A DNA stretch of 64,000 nt from Brachybacterium sp042666875 (GCF_042666875.1 NZ_JBHTCX010000011.1:1-64000), one strand, 5' to 3'; positions 50,024 to 59,614 are shown, counted from the stretch's first letter. Notes: generated from the letters alone by a model not told the origin. Numbers and translations: made by a program.

Positions 50024-51592
50024 ATGACCACCGCCCCGCATCCCGCCGCCGCGAACCGCACCATCACCCTGTCGACGTCGGGCCTGGCCGCGGCCGACGT
50101 GCTCGCCGTCGCCCGCCGCGGCGCCGAGGTGCGTCTGGACCCCGCCGCCCGCGAAGAAGTCGCCCGCGTGCGCACCCACATCGAGGACCTCGCTCTCGGC
50201 GAGACCCCCGTCTACGGCGTCTCGACCGGATTCGGGGCGCTCGCGGACACCTCCATCCCGCCCAGCCAGCGCCACGCCCTGCAGCGCTCCCTGATCCGCT
50301 CCCACGCCGCGGGCGCCGGCGGCGAGGTCGAGCCCGAGGTGGTGCGCGCCCTGATGCTGCTGCGCGCCCGCACCCTCGCCTCCGGCCGCACCGGCGTGCG
50401 CCCCGTCGTGGTCGAGACGATCCTGGCGCTGCTGAACGCCGGGATCACGCCGATCGTCCACGAGTACGGCTCCCTCGGCTGCTCCGGGGACCTCGCCCCG
50501 CTGGCCCACTGCGCGATCGTGCTGATGGGGGAGGGGCGCGCCCGGGACCGCGACGGCGTCGAGCGCCCAGTCCCCGAGCTGCTCGCCGAGGCGGGCATCG
50601 AGCCCGTGCTGCTCGAGGAGAAGGAGGGCCTGGCGCTGATCAACGGCACCGACGGCATGCTCGGCATGCTGCTGATGGCCCTCGCCGATCTCGACGAGCT
50701 GGTGCGCGCCGCGGACCTCACCACGGCCCTGACCGTGCAGGGTCTGCGCGGCCGCGACACCGTCTTCCACCCCGAGCTGCACACGCCGCTGCGCCCGCAC
50801 CCCGGGCAGGCCGCCTCGGCCGCGAACATCCTGGCCGTGCTGCAGGACTCGCCGATCATCGCCGACGTCGCCGCCGAGGGCTCCAGGGTCCAGGACGCCT
50901 ACTCCCTGCGCTGCGCCCCGCAGGTCGCCGGCGGCGTGCGCGACACCATCGAGCATGCCCGCACCGTTGCCGACCGGGAGCTGGCGGCCGCCATCGACAA
51001 CCCGGTCGTGCTCGAGGACGGCACCGTCACCTCCAACGGCAACTTCCACGGCGCCCCGGTCGCCTACGTGCTCGACTTCCTCGCCGTGGTCAGCGCGGAC
51101 CTCGCCTCGATCACGGAGCGCCGCACCGACCGGATGCTGGATAAGTCGCGCTCCCACGGGCTGCCGCCGTTCCTGGCCGACGACCCGGGCGTCGACTCCG
51201 GCTTCATGATCGCCCAGTACACCCAGGCGGGTCTGGTCTCGGAGATGAAACGGCTGGCGGCACCGGCGAGTGCGGACTCGATCCCGTCCTCGGCGATGCA
51301 GGAGGACCACGTCTCGATGGGCTGGCACGCCGCCCGGAAGCTGCGCACCAGCGTGGACAACCTGCGCCGCGTGCTGGCCATCGAACTGCTCGCCGCGGCC
51401 CGCGCGATCGACCTGCGCGCCCCGCTGGAGCCCTCGGCCGCCTCGCGTGCCGTGATCGACGTGCTGCGCCGCACCGTCGAGGGTCCGGGCCCGGACCGCT
51501 TCCTCGCCCCGGACATCGCCGAGGCCGAGGCGCGGCTGCGGGACGGGTCCGTGCTGGCCGCGGCCGCGGAGGTGACCGGGCCGCTGCGGTGA
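50024..51592 (+). CDS. hutH: Histidine ammonia-lyase
   Basis: First Hut step: L-histidine to urocanate and ammonia, using the self-made MIO cofactor. 522 residues. YGVSTGFGALAD near residue 64, the MIO segment EYGSLGCSGDLAPLAHC near residue 150 with Cys153-Ser154-Gly155 in place of the textbook Ala-Ser-Gly, NGTDGMLG, QDAYSLRCAPQVAGG, and QEDHVSMGWHAARKL. CAGGAGACG precedes the ATG. Separated from the rest of the hut operon by the minus-strand membrane-protein gene, so it likely has its own promoter. Confidence 0.96.
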   Translation: MTTAPHPAAANRTITLSTSGLAAADVLAVARRGAEVRLDPAAREEVARVRTHIEDLALGETPVYGVSTGFGALADTSIPPSQRHALQRSLIRSHAAGAGGEVEPEVVRALMLLRARTLASGRTGVRPVVVETILALLNAGITPIVHEYGSLGCSGDLAPLAHCAIVLMGEGRARDRDGVERPVPELLAEAGIEPVLLEEKEGLALINGTDGMLGMLLMALADLDELVRAADLTTALTVQGLRGRDTVFHPELHTPLRPHPGQAASAANILAVLQDSPIIADVAAEGSRVQDAYSLRCAPQVAGGVRDTIEHARTVADRELAAAIDNPVVLEDGTVTSNGNFHGAPVAYVLDFLAVVSADLASITERRTDRMLDKSRSHGLPPFLADDPGVDSGFMIAQYTQAGLVSEMKRLAAPASADSIPSSAMQEDHVSMGWHAARKLRTSVDNLRRVLAIELLAAARAIDLRAPLEPSAASRAVIDVLRRTVEGPGPDRFLAPDIAEAEARLRDGSVLAAAAEVTGPLR

Positions 51593-51767
51593 GGGCCGCC
51601 GGGCCGGCGGCGACTTCGCCGACCGGACCTCCCGCGGTCATCCGTCGTTGGTGTGCAGGTCAGCTCCTGGTCGCAGGAGGTCCCTAGTCTCGCGGGTGCT
51701 CGATCCCGATCAGGCCCCGCCGCCTGACACGAGCAGCCCCCGCCGCCTGACCCGAGGAGACCCGCCC

Positions 51768-53441
51768 ATGCCCGCTCCCAGCCGTATCGACCGTCGCACC
51801 CTCCTGCAGCTCCCGATCGGCGTCGGCGCCCTCGGTGCCGTCGGCGCAGTCGGAACCGCCGCCGCCTCGGCCGCTCCCCGTTCTGCCCTGTCCGAGAACG
51901 CGTGGACCTTCGGCCTGATGAGCGACACCCAGTGGGGCGCGGACGCTGACGGGGAGAACCCCGGCTCCATCGCCGGCGGCCTCCAGCGCATGATCAATGA
52001 GCGCATGATCGACGAGGGCGCCGCCTTCCTGGTCCAGGTCGGCGACAACGTCGATCGGGAGGAGGACAGCTACAACGGCCGTCCCGATGTGCGCACGCTG
52101 CCGATCAAGGGCGAACTGGTCCAGCCGCTGTACGACGCCGGCATCGGCTTCTACACCCTGCGGGGCAACCACGAGTCCTCCGCGACGGCCGGCCAGGAGC
52201 TGCCGCAGGTCTTCCCCCAGCACATGGGCGAGGGCGAGAACCCGCTCGGCGGGGCGACGAACTTCTCCTCCCCCTCGGAGCTGCTGAAGGGGCTGTCCTA
52301 CTCCTTCGACGTCGAGAACGTCCGCCTCATCATGCTCGACCAGTTCACCCGTCCGGACGGCTCCGGCTCCACCGGCGACAACATCCTCGACCAGCTCGAC
52401 TGGATCGAGGAGCGCGTGATGAGCCGCGGCGCGGACATGCACTGCATCATCGCCGCGCACAAGAACCTCATCGGCGGCAATCACGTCGACAACCTCTTCG
52501 GCAGCGATCCCTCCGAGAATCCCGACGGGGTGGACCGGTTCCTGCAGATCTGCGACGAGGGCGGGGTCGCGTTCCTGTGGGGCGGCCACGATCACCACCA
52601 CAAGCGCTCGGTGATCACCAGCGCCGACGGCCGGCACTCCATCGAGCAGCTCATCGCCGGCTCGGACAGCGCCAAGTTCTACACGCCGGATGTCCCCTCC
52701 ATCGACGAGACCTACGGCGGCCCGTCCGAGACTGTGCTCGCCGAGGAGCTGTGGACGCTGAGCCACTACCTCATCACCGTCGACGGCCCGATGCTCTACG
52801 TCGACTTCTACTCCATGAGCACCGGCGCCGACTACGGGCCGACGTACATGAACGTCACCCCGCCGGAGAGCGGCTGGTACTGGCGCGAGCGCTGGGGCCG
52901 CTCCCTGAACGGCCAGGAGTTCCTCGTCGGCCCGGGGGAGTCCTACACCGTGGTCAGCGACGAGTTCGAGGGCACCACCGCGAGGATCCTCGACGGTGTC
53001 AACACCGCCGAGAAGTCCGACTACGCCGGGCGGGCCCTGTCCAAGCACATCGCCACCGGCTGGCAGGACGCCGGGGACGGCGACGCCTCGCCCCGCTTCC
53101 ACCTCACGGGCATCCACGAGAACCTGACGCTGAACGACGAGTCCCTGACCGGTCAGCTGCCCGAGGCCGACGAGACCGATGAGGCCGACCGCTTCGTCCT
53201 CGAGCTCAGCGGCGGCGCCCGCGCGTTCCGGGCCGATGGCAGCTACGGGCTCGCCACTCGCGGCGAGGACGGCTCCTGGATCAACGCCGTGGACGCGAAC
53301 CACGCCGGGACCAAGAAGTTCGTCAAGGGGCCCTACCGCGAGGGCTACGAGCTGGGAACCTACGGCGTGGATCCGCGCACCAAGAAGGCCTGGGCCGTGC
53401 TCGACCGCGGCGGCGTGTTCGTGCTGCGTCGCGGGATCTGA
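51768..53441 (+). CDS. Tat-exported calcineurin-like metallophosphoesterase
   Basis: 557 residues. Tat-type signal RIDRRTLLQLPIGVGALG then an Ala-rich cleavage zone near residue 40. Metallophosphoesterase motifs: GLMSDTQWG (first Asp; His replaced by Gln), VQVGDNVDRE, YTLRGNHESS, IIAAHKN and WGGHDHHHKR. The C-terminal third is an extra beta-rich domain. Cell-surface or secreted; substrate unknown. Upstream, CCCCGCCGCCTGAC is duplicated at about 51715 and 51738. Confidence 0.82.
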   Translation: MPAPSRIDRRTLLQLPIGVGALGAVGAVGTAAASAAPRSALSENAWTFGLMSDTQWGADADGENPGSIAGGLQRMINERMIDEGAAFLVQVGDNVDREEDSYNGRPDVRTLPIKGELVQPLYDAGIGFYTLRGNHESSATAGQELPQVFPQHMGEGENPLGGATNFSSPSELLKGLSYSFDVENVRLIMLDQFTRPDGSGSTGDNILDQLDWIEERVMSRGADMHCIIAAHKNLIGGNHVDNLFGSDPSENPDGVDRFLQICDEGGVAFLWGGHDHHHKRSVITSADGRHSIEQLIAGSDSAKFYTPDVPSIDETYGGPSETVLAEELWTLSHYLITVDGPMLYVDFYSMSTGADYGPTYMNVTPPESGWYWRERWGRSLNGQEFLVGPGESYTVVSDEFEGTTARILDGVNTAEKSDYAGRALSKHIATGWQDAGDGDASPRFHLTGIHENLTLNDESLTGQLPEADETDEADRFVLELSGGARAFRADGSYGLATRGEDGSWINAVDANHAGTKKFVKGPYREGYELGTYGVDPRTKKAWAVLDRGGVFVLRRGI

Positions 53442-53509
53442 GCGGTCCGCCCGCGCGCCTGCGCGACCCGCGCGCCTGCGCGACCCGCGCGCCGCGACGC
53501 GCGCAACCG

Positions 53510-53549
53510 TTCCCCCGAGACGTGCCGGAATCGCCACGTTCCGGGGGAA
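53510..53549. terminator. Bidirectional hairpin between converging genes
   Basis: TTCCCCCG..ACGTG pairs with CACGT..CGGGGGAA across about ten bases. Lies between the phosphoesterase and SDR stops. Just before it, 53450-53500 has a 17-base GC-rich tandem repeat (CGCGCGCCTGCGCGACC, two and a half copies). Confidence 0.75.
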
Positions 53550-53562
53550 TGGGCGCCGCGAG

Positions 53563-54333
53563 TCAGAGCGCCGGGGAGGCGAAGCCCCCATTGGAGTAGA
53601 GCAGCTGTCCCCGGATCCACTCGCCCTGCTCGGAGACCAGGAATCGCACCAGGTTCGCGACGGTCTCGGGCTCGCCGAGGTGCCCGCCGGGCGTCGCGGA
53701 AGCGGCCGAATCGCGCACCTCATCGCTCATCCAGCCGGTATCGATCGGGCCGGGGTTGATGAGGTTGGTGCGGATGCCGCGGTCGGCCAGTTCATGGGTC
53801 CCGGCCAGCACCAGGCGGTCCAATGCGGCCTTCGTGGAGCCGTAGGGGAGGTTGTGCACGGTGTGGTCGCTGGTCAGCGCGATCATCGCGCCTCCCGGGG
53901 TGTCCGCGCCGGCCTCGACCTGTTCGGCGAAGGCTTTCAGCAGCAGCCAGTTGGCGCGGACGTTCACGGCATAGTGGCGGTCGAAGCTCTCCACGGTCGT
54001 GTCCAGGATCGAGGAATCGACCGACTCGCAGTGGCAGGTGACCAGGGCGCCGATCGGGCCGAGCGACTCCTGGGCCGACGCGATCAGGGTCTCGGGGATC
54101 TCCGGATCCGACAGATCGCCGGGTACGAGCTCGACCCGTCGGCCGCCGGCGCGCAGTTCGTCGGCCAGGAGTTCGACGTCGGCGGGTTCGCCGTAGATGC
54201 GGCGGTCGTAATCCTCGAAGTAGTTCAGGGCCAGGTCGAAGCCGTCGGCGGCGAGACCCCGCGCGATGGCGGCACCGATGCCGCGACGGCGGCCGACGCC
54301 GGTGATCAGGGCGGTGCGGGGGAGTGTGTGCAT
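53563..54333 (-). CDS. Short-chain dehydrogenase/reductase
   Basis: 256 residues, classical SDR. TALITGVGRRRGIGAAIARGL (nucleotide site), PGDLSDPEIPE, NVRANWLLLKA, active-site Ser in MIALTSDHT, YGSTK as YxxxK near residue 170, and NPGPIDTGWM. Similar SDRs act on alcohols or ketones; the substrate is unknown. ATG 54333 preferred over 54369 by family start. Confidence 0.88.
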   Translation of the reverse strand: MHTLPRTALITGVGRRRGIGAAIARGLAADGFDLALNYFEDYDRRIYGEPADVELLADELRAGGRRVELVPGDLSDPEIPETLIASAQESLGPIGALVTCHCESVDSSILDTTVESFDRHYAVNVRANWLLLKAFAEQVEAGADTPGGAMIALTSDHTVHNLPYGSTKAALDRLVLAGTHELADRGIRTNLINPGPIDTGWMSDEVRDSAASATPGGHLGEPETVANLVRFLVSEQGEWIRGQLLYSNGGFASPAL

Positions 54334-54395
54334 GTGCCGGACGCTATCCGGGGGCGCGGAGGGCGGCAACGGATTTCTGCCTAGTCGCCGAGGTC

Positions 54396-54986
54396 CTACG
54401 GGTCGGTTCTGTCCTTGTCCTCGGCCCGGTCCTCGGACTCGATCCGGTCCCAGACCACGTGCCCGTCGGCATCCAGTCGGGCGCCTGCGCTCGACTCATG
54501 GGTGCGCAGCTGGCCGGACGGCATCAGGTGCTCGACAGGCACCTGGTGCTCGAGGAGCATCACGTCGGCGATGAGGCGGCGATGGCAGCGCCACCACACG
54601 GACTCCGAGCACATCACCGCCGTGCGCTGCCGGGCGCAGTCGGCGAGGAGCTCGGCGATCCCGGCCCGGAACTCGTCGCTGCGGGTCCAGGCCGCATAGG
54701 CGCGGAACTGCGCGACCCGCCACCAGGGATCGGCGGACGCGGCATCGTCGTCCTTGGTGAGGCGACGTCGCCCGCCCAGACGCTCGTCCCAGCGGTAGGC
54801 GACGCCGATGTTCTCGCAGATCTCCTCGATCGCGCCGTGGGAGGCGGCCTCGTTCGCGCGGCTGCCGGGGAAGCGGCGTACGTCGACCAGGCGCTCGATG
54901 CCGGCGCCGCGCAGCAGATCGGCGAGGTCAGCACGGTCGAGGCGGCCGTGCCCGAGGGTGAGCAGTGGTGGCGGGACCGACGACAT
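54396..54986 (-). CDS. DUF488-family protein
   Basis: 196 residues. DUF488 marks: LTLGHGRLDRADLADLL, RLVDVRRFPGSR, and VMCSESVWWRCHRRLIADVML with the conserved Cys and His. Function uncharacterised. Starts four bases after the isochorismatase-like gene stops, so the last gene of a three-gene operon. Confidence 0.88.
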   Translation of the reverse strand: MSSVPPPLLTLGHGRLDRADLADLLRGAGIERLVDVRRFPGSRANEAASHGAIEEICENIGVAYRWDERLGGRRRLTKDDDAASADPWWRVAQFRAYAAWTRSDEFRAGIAELLADCARQRTAVMCSESVWWRCHRRLIADVMLLEHQVPVEHLMPSGQLRTHESSAGARLDADGHVVWDRIESEDRAEDKDRTDP

Positions 54987-54990
54987 GGGC

Positions 54991-55587
54991 TCAGGACCTC
55001 GCGCCGGCGATCACGTCGCCGGTGGTGCGCAGATCGACCTGCGGCTCGAACAGGCCCATGGTGTGCAGGGCGGCCGCGCCGTTCTCGCGGGTGGAGTGGG
55101 CGACGGCATCGGTGACCACGGTGACGCGCATGCCGGCATCGGCCGCCGCCAGCACGGTCGCGATCACGCAGCAATCGGTGGAGACACCGGTGACCAGCAG
55201 GTGCGGGCCGGTTCCGGGTGCGGCGCCGATCCGCGCTGCGAGCTGCGGCCCCCACTTCCCGAAGGTCGGCTCGTCGACGGTGGGGTGGGCGGAGAGGCCG
55301 CGTGCTTGCTCGACCAGGTCGTACAGCGGATCCTCCGCCGGTACGTCGGCGAACGGCCAGGCGGCGAAGTAGTCGCCCCAGGCGGTGCGCCGATCGGCGG
55401 TCGGCAGCCACCGGGTCAGCACGGTCCGCTCGGGCCCGACGGCCACAGCGAGCTCGCGGATCCGCTCCCAGGCCCCGCCCCAGAACGGCGAGGCCCACTC
55501 CGAGGCGGGATCGGCGAAGATCTGCTGCGCGTCGACGACGAGCAGCCAGGGGCGAGCCTCGGAGTCCGGGCCGGGATCAGTGCTCAT
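54991..55587 (-). CDS. Isochorismatase-like cysteine hydrolase
   Basis: 198 residues. Catalytic triad of the family: Asp in LLVVDAQQIF near residue 18, Lys in PTFGKWGPQL near residue 110, and Cys in VTGVSTDCCVIATVLAA near residue 137. Acts on amides or vinyl ethers in relatives (nicotinamidase, N-carbamoylsarcosine amidase). ATG 55587 overlaps the stop of the upstream hydrolase gene. Confidence 0.87.
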   Translation of the reverse strand: MSTDPGPDSEARPWLLVVDAQQIFADPASEWASPFWGGAWERIRELAVAVGPERTVLTRWLPTADRRTAWGDYFAAWPFADVPAEDPLYDLVEQARGLSAHPTVDEPTFGKWGPQLAARIGAAPGTGPHLLVTGVSTDCCVIATVLAAADAGMRVTVVTDAVAHSTRENGAAALHTMGLFEPQVDLRTTGDVIAGARS

Positions 55588-56351
55588 GGCCGCACTGTAC
55601 GCACCTCCGCGACCGTGCGGGAGCGCTCGGCGAGCAGCGCGGCGAGGTCGGCCGGTCGGCTCCAGAAGGGCCAGTGCCCGGTGGGGAGATCGACCAGGTC
55701 CAGGTGCTGGACCGCGGTCACCGGTGCCATCATCGGGTGACCCGACTCCGCCATTGCCGTGACGTCCTGGGAGGTCAGGGAGCTGCAGATCATGGTCGCC
55801 GGGATCCCCTGCCACCGGTCGTCCTCCACCCTCAGCACGCCCCGCATCACCGGACCCGGCTGGGGGACGGAGCGCTCGCGGAACCGGTCGAGCTGCGCAG
55901 AGGAGAGCCCCTCGAGGCTCGCCTGCTGCCCGAGCTCCTCGAATGGTGGGAGCGGGACCTCGGCGACCTCCTCGGGCAGCCCGGGGGCGGCGACCGCGCC
56001 GTCGAGCTGTGGGCCGCTGTCCACCCAGACCACGTGGTCCACGAGCTCGGGCCGGCACCCCAGCAGCCGCATCACCGGCAGATTGGCCCCGCTGTGCGCG
56101 ACGAGGACCACCGGGCCCGCCGAGTCCGCGAGACGGGAGACCACCTCGCCGAGGTGGGACGCCTGGTCCTCGAGGTCGGAGGAGGCCCGCCGCGGGGCGG
56201 CGGGGTCCATGCCCGGCAGGGTCACGGACTCTGCGGGGATCCGCTCGTCAGTGAGGGAGTCGACGACCTCGTCCCAGGCCCAGCCGCCGAGCCAGTGCCC
56301 GGGGACGAGGACAAGAGTTGCGGGTGTGCCCGGTGTCTGATCGATGCTCAT
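55584..56351 (-). CDS. Alpha/beta hydrolase
   Basis: 255 residues. LVLVPGHWLGGWAWDEV (oxyanion region), nucleophile Ser in LVAHSGANLPVM near residue 85, and His in LPTGHWPFWSRP near residue 230. Resembles hydroxynitrile-lyase/methylesterase-type hydrolases. First gene of the operon with the cysteine hydrolase and DUF488; ATGA overlap with the next gene. Confidence 0.85.
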   Translation of the reverse strand: MSIDQTPGTPATLVLVPGHWLGGWAWDEVVDSLTDERIPAESVTLPGMDPAAPRRASSDLEDQASHLGEVVSRLADSAGPVVLVAHSGANLPVMRLLGCRPELVDHVVWVDSGPQLDGAVAAPGLPEEVAEVPLPPFEELGQQASLEGLSSAQLDRFRERSVPQPGPVMRGVLRVEDDRWQGIPATMICSSLTSQDVTAMAESGHPMMAPVTAVQHLDLVDLPTGHWPFWSRPADLAALLAERSRTVAEVRTVRP

Positions 56352-56449
56352 GCCCTCACGGTAGGTCGCGCAGAGGACACGATCTGTCCTCGAAGAGGGT
56401 CGGACGCGCTGTCGGCCACAGGGACGGGGTGGAGTGGCCCGCGCCGAGG

Positions 56450-56986
56450 TCACTCCTCCGGTGCCTGCTGTCCCGTGCGCTCCTGCCACGCCCGATAGTG
56501 CTCCCAGTCGAACAGCCCGTTGCCCGCGGTGATCGTGGTGCCGTCGCGTGCCCTGAGTCTGGTCTGGCTGGTGCTTGAGATGTTCGTGCCGTCGGGGCCG
56601 CCGGAGCCGATATAGCTGATGCGGGCGATGTCCGCGTAGCGAATGGTCCGGGTGCGCCCCAGCATGCCTCGGGATCTGAAGGCGTCCGGCCCCGCCTCGA
56701 CGTAGACGATGAAGAAGGTCCACAGCAGCAGGATCGCGATCAGCAGAAGCACGCTGCCGGCGATCACATCGGCCCTGATCTCGGCAGGGTTCTCGCCCTT
56801 CGTGATCCCCGCGAGCACGAGCAGGACGCCGAACAGCAGGATCACGAAGCCGATCACGCCCACCAGCCGCGAGACGCAGCGGCGCTCGGGATGCCGCTTG
56901 CGGATCCACGGGCGCCGGACCAGGAAGCTCAGCAGCCAGAGGCCGACGATGATCGGGATGAAGGCCACGATCTCCATGACGGACAT
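56450..56986 (-). CDS. Uncharacterised membrane protein, paralogue B
   Basis: 178 residues; three hydrophobic segments and a C-terminal domain with VYVEAGPDAFRSRG, RTIRYADIARISY and GLFDWEHYRAW, matching paralogue A at 49443. GGAAGGAAG precedes ATG 56986. It follows the NCS1 permease gene by 20 bases, so the two are co-transcribed; paralogue A also lies beside a transporter gene. A role with transporters is possible but not shown. Confidence 0.78.
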   Translation of the reverse strand: MSVMEIVAFIPIIVGLWLLSFLVRRPWIRKRHPERRCVSRLVGVIGFVILLFGVLLVLAGITKGENPAEIRADVIAGSVLLLIAILLLWTFFIVYVEAGPDAFRSRGMLGRTRTIRYADIARISYIGSGGPDGTNISSTSQTRLRARDGTTITAGNGLFDWEHYRAWQERTGQQAPEE

Positions 56987-57006
56987 GTTTTCTTCCTTCC
57001 GAATGC

Positions 57007-58536
57007 TCAGGCCCGAGCAGCCGCGCCCTGCTCCTGCCGGCGGATGGTGCCGCGGCGGGCGAACCAGGTGACGCCGAAGCCGAGCACGAGGGCGAGGAGC
57101 ACGCCGATGTTGGAGTAGGCCCAGTTGCCCTCCCAGTAGGAACCGGCCGGGTCGTCCACGAAGGTACCCAGGCCCAGCGGCTGAAGCAGGTAGCCCTGCC
57201 AGTTGTTCCACGGCGCGGCCTCGGTGAAGGAGTTCACGACCAGGCCCCAGCCGATCACCGAGGCCACCACCAGTGTGACCACGGAGGTCCAGTCCACGGC
57301 GCCGTAGCGGCCGCTCGGGTCGAACAGGGCCTTCTCGTCGTAGTCCGCGCGGCGGGAGAGGACGTCGGCGATCAGGATCCCGGCCCACGCGGCGATCGGC
57401 ACGCCGAGGGTGATCAGGAAGCTCTGGAACGGGCCGATGAAGCTGGTGGCGAAGAACGCGACCCAGATGGTGCCGACGGTGAGGATCAGCCCGTCGACCG
57501 CGGCGGCGGCCGGGCGCGGGATCCTGATGCCCAGGCTCAGCAGGGTCAGGCCGGAGGAGTAGATGCCCAGCACCGCCCCGGAGACCAGGGTCAGCACCGC
57601 CACGATCCAGAAGGGGATCAGCGCCCACAGCGGCAGGATCGAGATCAGCGCGCCGATCGGGTCGCCCTCGATCGCGGCACTCAGATCGGGATCCGAGCCG
57701 GCCAGCAGCAGCCCGAAGATCACCAGCACCACCGGCGCGGCCGCACCGCCCACGGTGTTCCACAGCACGATCGACCCGTCGGACGCCGTGCGCTTCTGGT
57801 ACCGCGACCAGTCGGCGGCGATGTTGATCCAGCCCAGCCCGAAGCCGGTCATCACCATCACCAGCGCACCGACCATCGCCTGCGGCGGCCCGTTCGGCGC
57901 CGACGCCACCGCGGCCCAGTCGATGGCGGGAATGGTCAGGGCCATGAAGACGATGGTCATGGCGCCGGTGGCCCAGGTCAGGATCGACTGCAGGCGCATG
58001 ATCGTGTGATAGCCGAGCACGCTCGCCACCACGATCAGGGTGGCGATGAGGATCGCCGCGATCACGGTGACCGCCTGCCCGGAAGCGACCCCGAGCACGT
58101 CGAACACGGTGGCGGTGGCCAGCACCGCGGAGATCGCCAGGCTCGTCTCCCAGCCGATCGAGGTCAGCCACGAGACGATGCCGGGCACCTTCTGCCCGTG
58201 GACGCCGAACGCGGCGCGGGAGAGCACCATCGTCGGCGCGCTGCCGCGCTTGCCGGCGATCGCGACCAGCCCGCACAGGGCGAAGCTGATGATGATGCCG
58301 ATGATCGCGACGATCGTGGCCTGCCAGAAGCTGATCCCGAATCCCAGCAGGTACGAGCCGTAGCTCATGCCGAACACCGAGACGTTCGCGGCGAACCACG
58401 GCCAGACGAGATCGCGCGGGCGCGCTGTCCTCTCCGACTCCGCGATGATCTCGATGCCGGTGGTCTCGATGACGCCGGCGCCGCCGACGGGGGCCGGGGG
58501 AGGCGTCGGCGCAGTGGTGCTGTCAGGGGAGGTCAT
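57007..58536 (-). CDS. NCS1-family permease (purine/cytosine type)
   Basis: 509 residues, about 12 TM segments. NCS1 features: LVWPWFAANVSVFGMSYGSYLLG near residue 40 (in pieces), GKRGSAPTMVLSRAAFGVHG, WINIAADWSRYQKR, and FFATSFIGPFQSFL. Imports cytosine, purines, allantoin or hydantoin in relatives. ATG 58536 with CCCGGAG upstream. Divergent from the methyltransferase gene over 274 bases in which I see nothing notable. Confidence 0.87.
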   Translation of the reverse strand: MTSPDSTTAPTPPPAPVGGAGVIETTGIEIIAESERTARPRDLVWPWFAANVSVFGMSYGSYLLGFGISFWQATIVAIIGIIISFALCGLVAIAGKRGSAPTMVLSRAAFGVHGQKVPGIVSWLTSIGWETSLAISAVLATATVFDVLGVASGQAVTVIAAILIATLIVVASVLGYHTIMRLQSILTWATGAMTIVFMALTIPAIDWAAVASAPNGPPQAMVGALVMVMTGFGLGWINIAADWSRYQKRTASDGSIVLWNTVGGAAAPVVLVIFGLLLAGSDPDLSAAIEGDPIGALISILPLWALIPFWIVAVLTLVSGAVLGIYSSGLTLLSLGIRIPRPAAAAVDGLILTVGTIWVAFFATSFIGPFQSFLITLGVPIAAWAGILIADVLSRRADYDEKALFDPSGRYGAVDWTSVVTLVVASVIGWGLVVNSFTEAAPWNNWQGYLLQPLGLGTFVDDPAGSYWEGNWAYSNIGVLLALVLGFGVTWFARRGTIRRQEQGAAARA

Positions 58537-58810
58537 GTCGGCTCCGGGAGAGAACGACCAGCGCACGGCCGGCCGACGGGGTGGACGGATGTCAGCTGCA
58601 GTGTCCCATGACGGCACTCAGCAGGCTCGCCGCCCAAACGCGGTGCCATACCCCCGCCGCGTGCTGGACGAGGCGGCCGACATGCTCGCCGGAGGCTCGG
58701 CGCGGTCCAGGAGATCGGGCCCCTCGGCGATCCGCGGCTCGGGAGGTGCAGCTGCGCCCACGGGACGGACCGCCGTTCCCGTCCCGCTCCGGGGCACCTA
58801 CCGTCGGCCC

Positions 58811-59614
58811 ATGCCCGTTCCGACCTACACCCACGGCTACGGTGCCGCAGTCCTCGGCAGCCACCGTCAGCGCACCGCCGAGAACTCCTCCGCCTACCTC
58901 CTGCCGCAGCTTCGCGCCGGGCAGCGGCTGCTCGATGTGGGCAGCGGGGCGGGGACGATCACTGCGGGGCTGGCCCGGCTCGTCGGCCCGGAGAACGTGG
59001 TCGCCCTCGAAGTGGACGAGCACGCCGCCGGCATCACGCGCGAGGAGCTCGCACGGCAGGAGCTGGACGCGGTGGAGGTGGTGGTCGGGGATGCTCATGA
59101 GCTGCCGTTCGCCGACGGCGCCTTCGACGTCGTCCATGCCCACCAGGTCCTCCAGCATCTGCCCCGGCCGGTGGTCGCCCTCGCCGAGTTCCGCCGGATC
59201 ACCGGCCCGGGCGGGGTCGTCGCGATCCGGGACAGCGACTACGACGGCTTCCGGTGGTTCCCCGAGGACCCGTTGCTGGAGAGATGGCGCGGGCTGTACG
59301 TGCGCGCTGCCCGCGCCAACGGGGGAACCCCCGATGCGGGTCGCCGGTTGCTCGCCTGGGCGCACGAAGCGGGCTTCGGGGACGTCACGCCGAGCTCGTC
59401 CACGGTGCTGTACGCGACCCCGCAGACCCGCGCGACCTGGTCCGAGACCTGGAGCGGCCGGATCACGACGCCGCCGCTGGCCGATCAGCTCCAGCGCCAG
59501 GGGTGGGCCGACATCGACGAGCTCGAGGAGATCGCCGCTGCGTTCGGTCGCTGGGCCGACCACCCCGACGGCTGGTTCGTGCTCCTGCACGGCGAGATCC
59601 TCGCCCGGCCCTGA
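58811..59614 (+). CDS. Class I SAM-dependent methyltransferase
   Basis: 267 residues, UbiE-like. SAM motif LLDVGSGAGTITAGLARL near residue 40, VVALEVDEHA, DAHELPFADGAFDVVHAHQVLQHL (pieces: DAHELPFADGAF, VLQHLPRP), and GGVVAIRDSDYDG. Substrate unknown. ATG 58811 chosen because the fold starts there; the frame upstream is shadow. Confidence 0.87.
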   Translation: MPVPTYTHGYGAAVLGSHRQRTAENSSAYLLPQLRAGQRLLDVGSGAGTITAGLARLVGPENVVALEVDEHAAGITREELARQELDAVEVVVGDAHELPFADGAFDVVHAHQVLQHLPRPVVALAEFRRITGPGGVVAIRDSDYDGFRWFPEDPLLERWRGLYVRAARANGGTPDAGRRLLAWAHEAGFGDVTPSSSTVLYATPQTRATWSETWSGRITTPPLADQLQRQGWADIDELEEIAAAFGRWADHPDGWFVLLHGEILARP

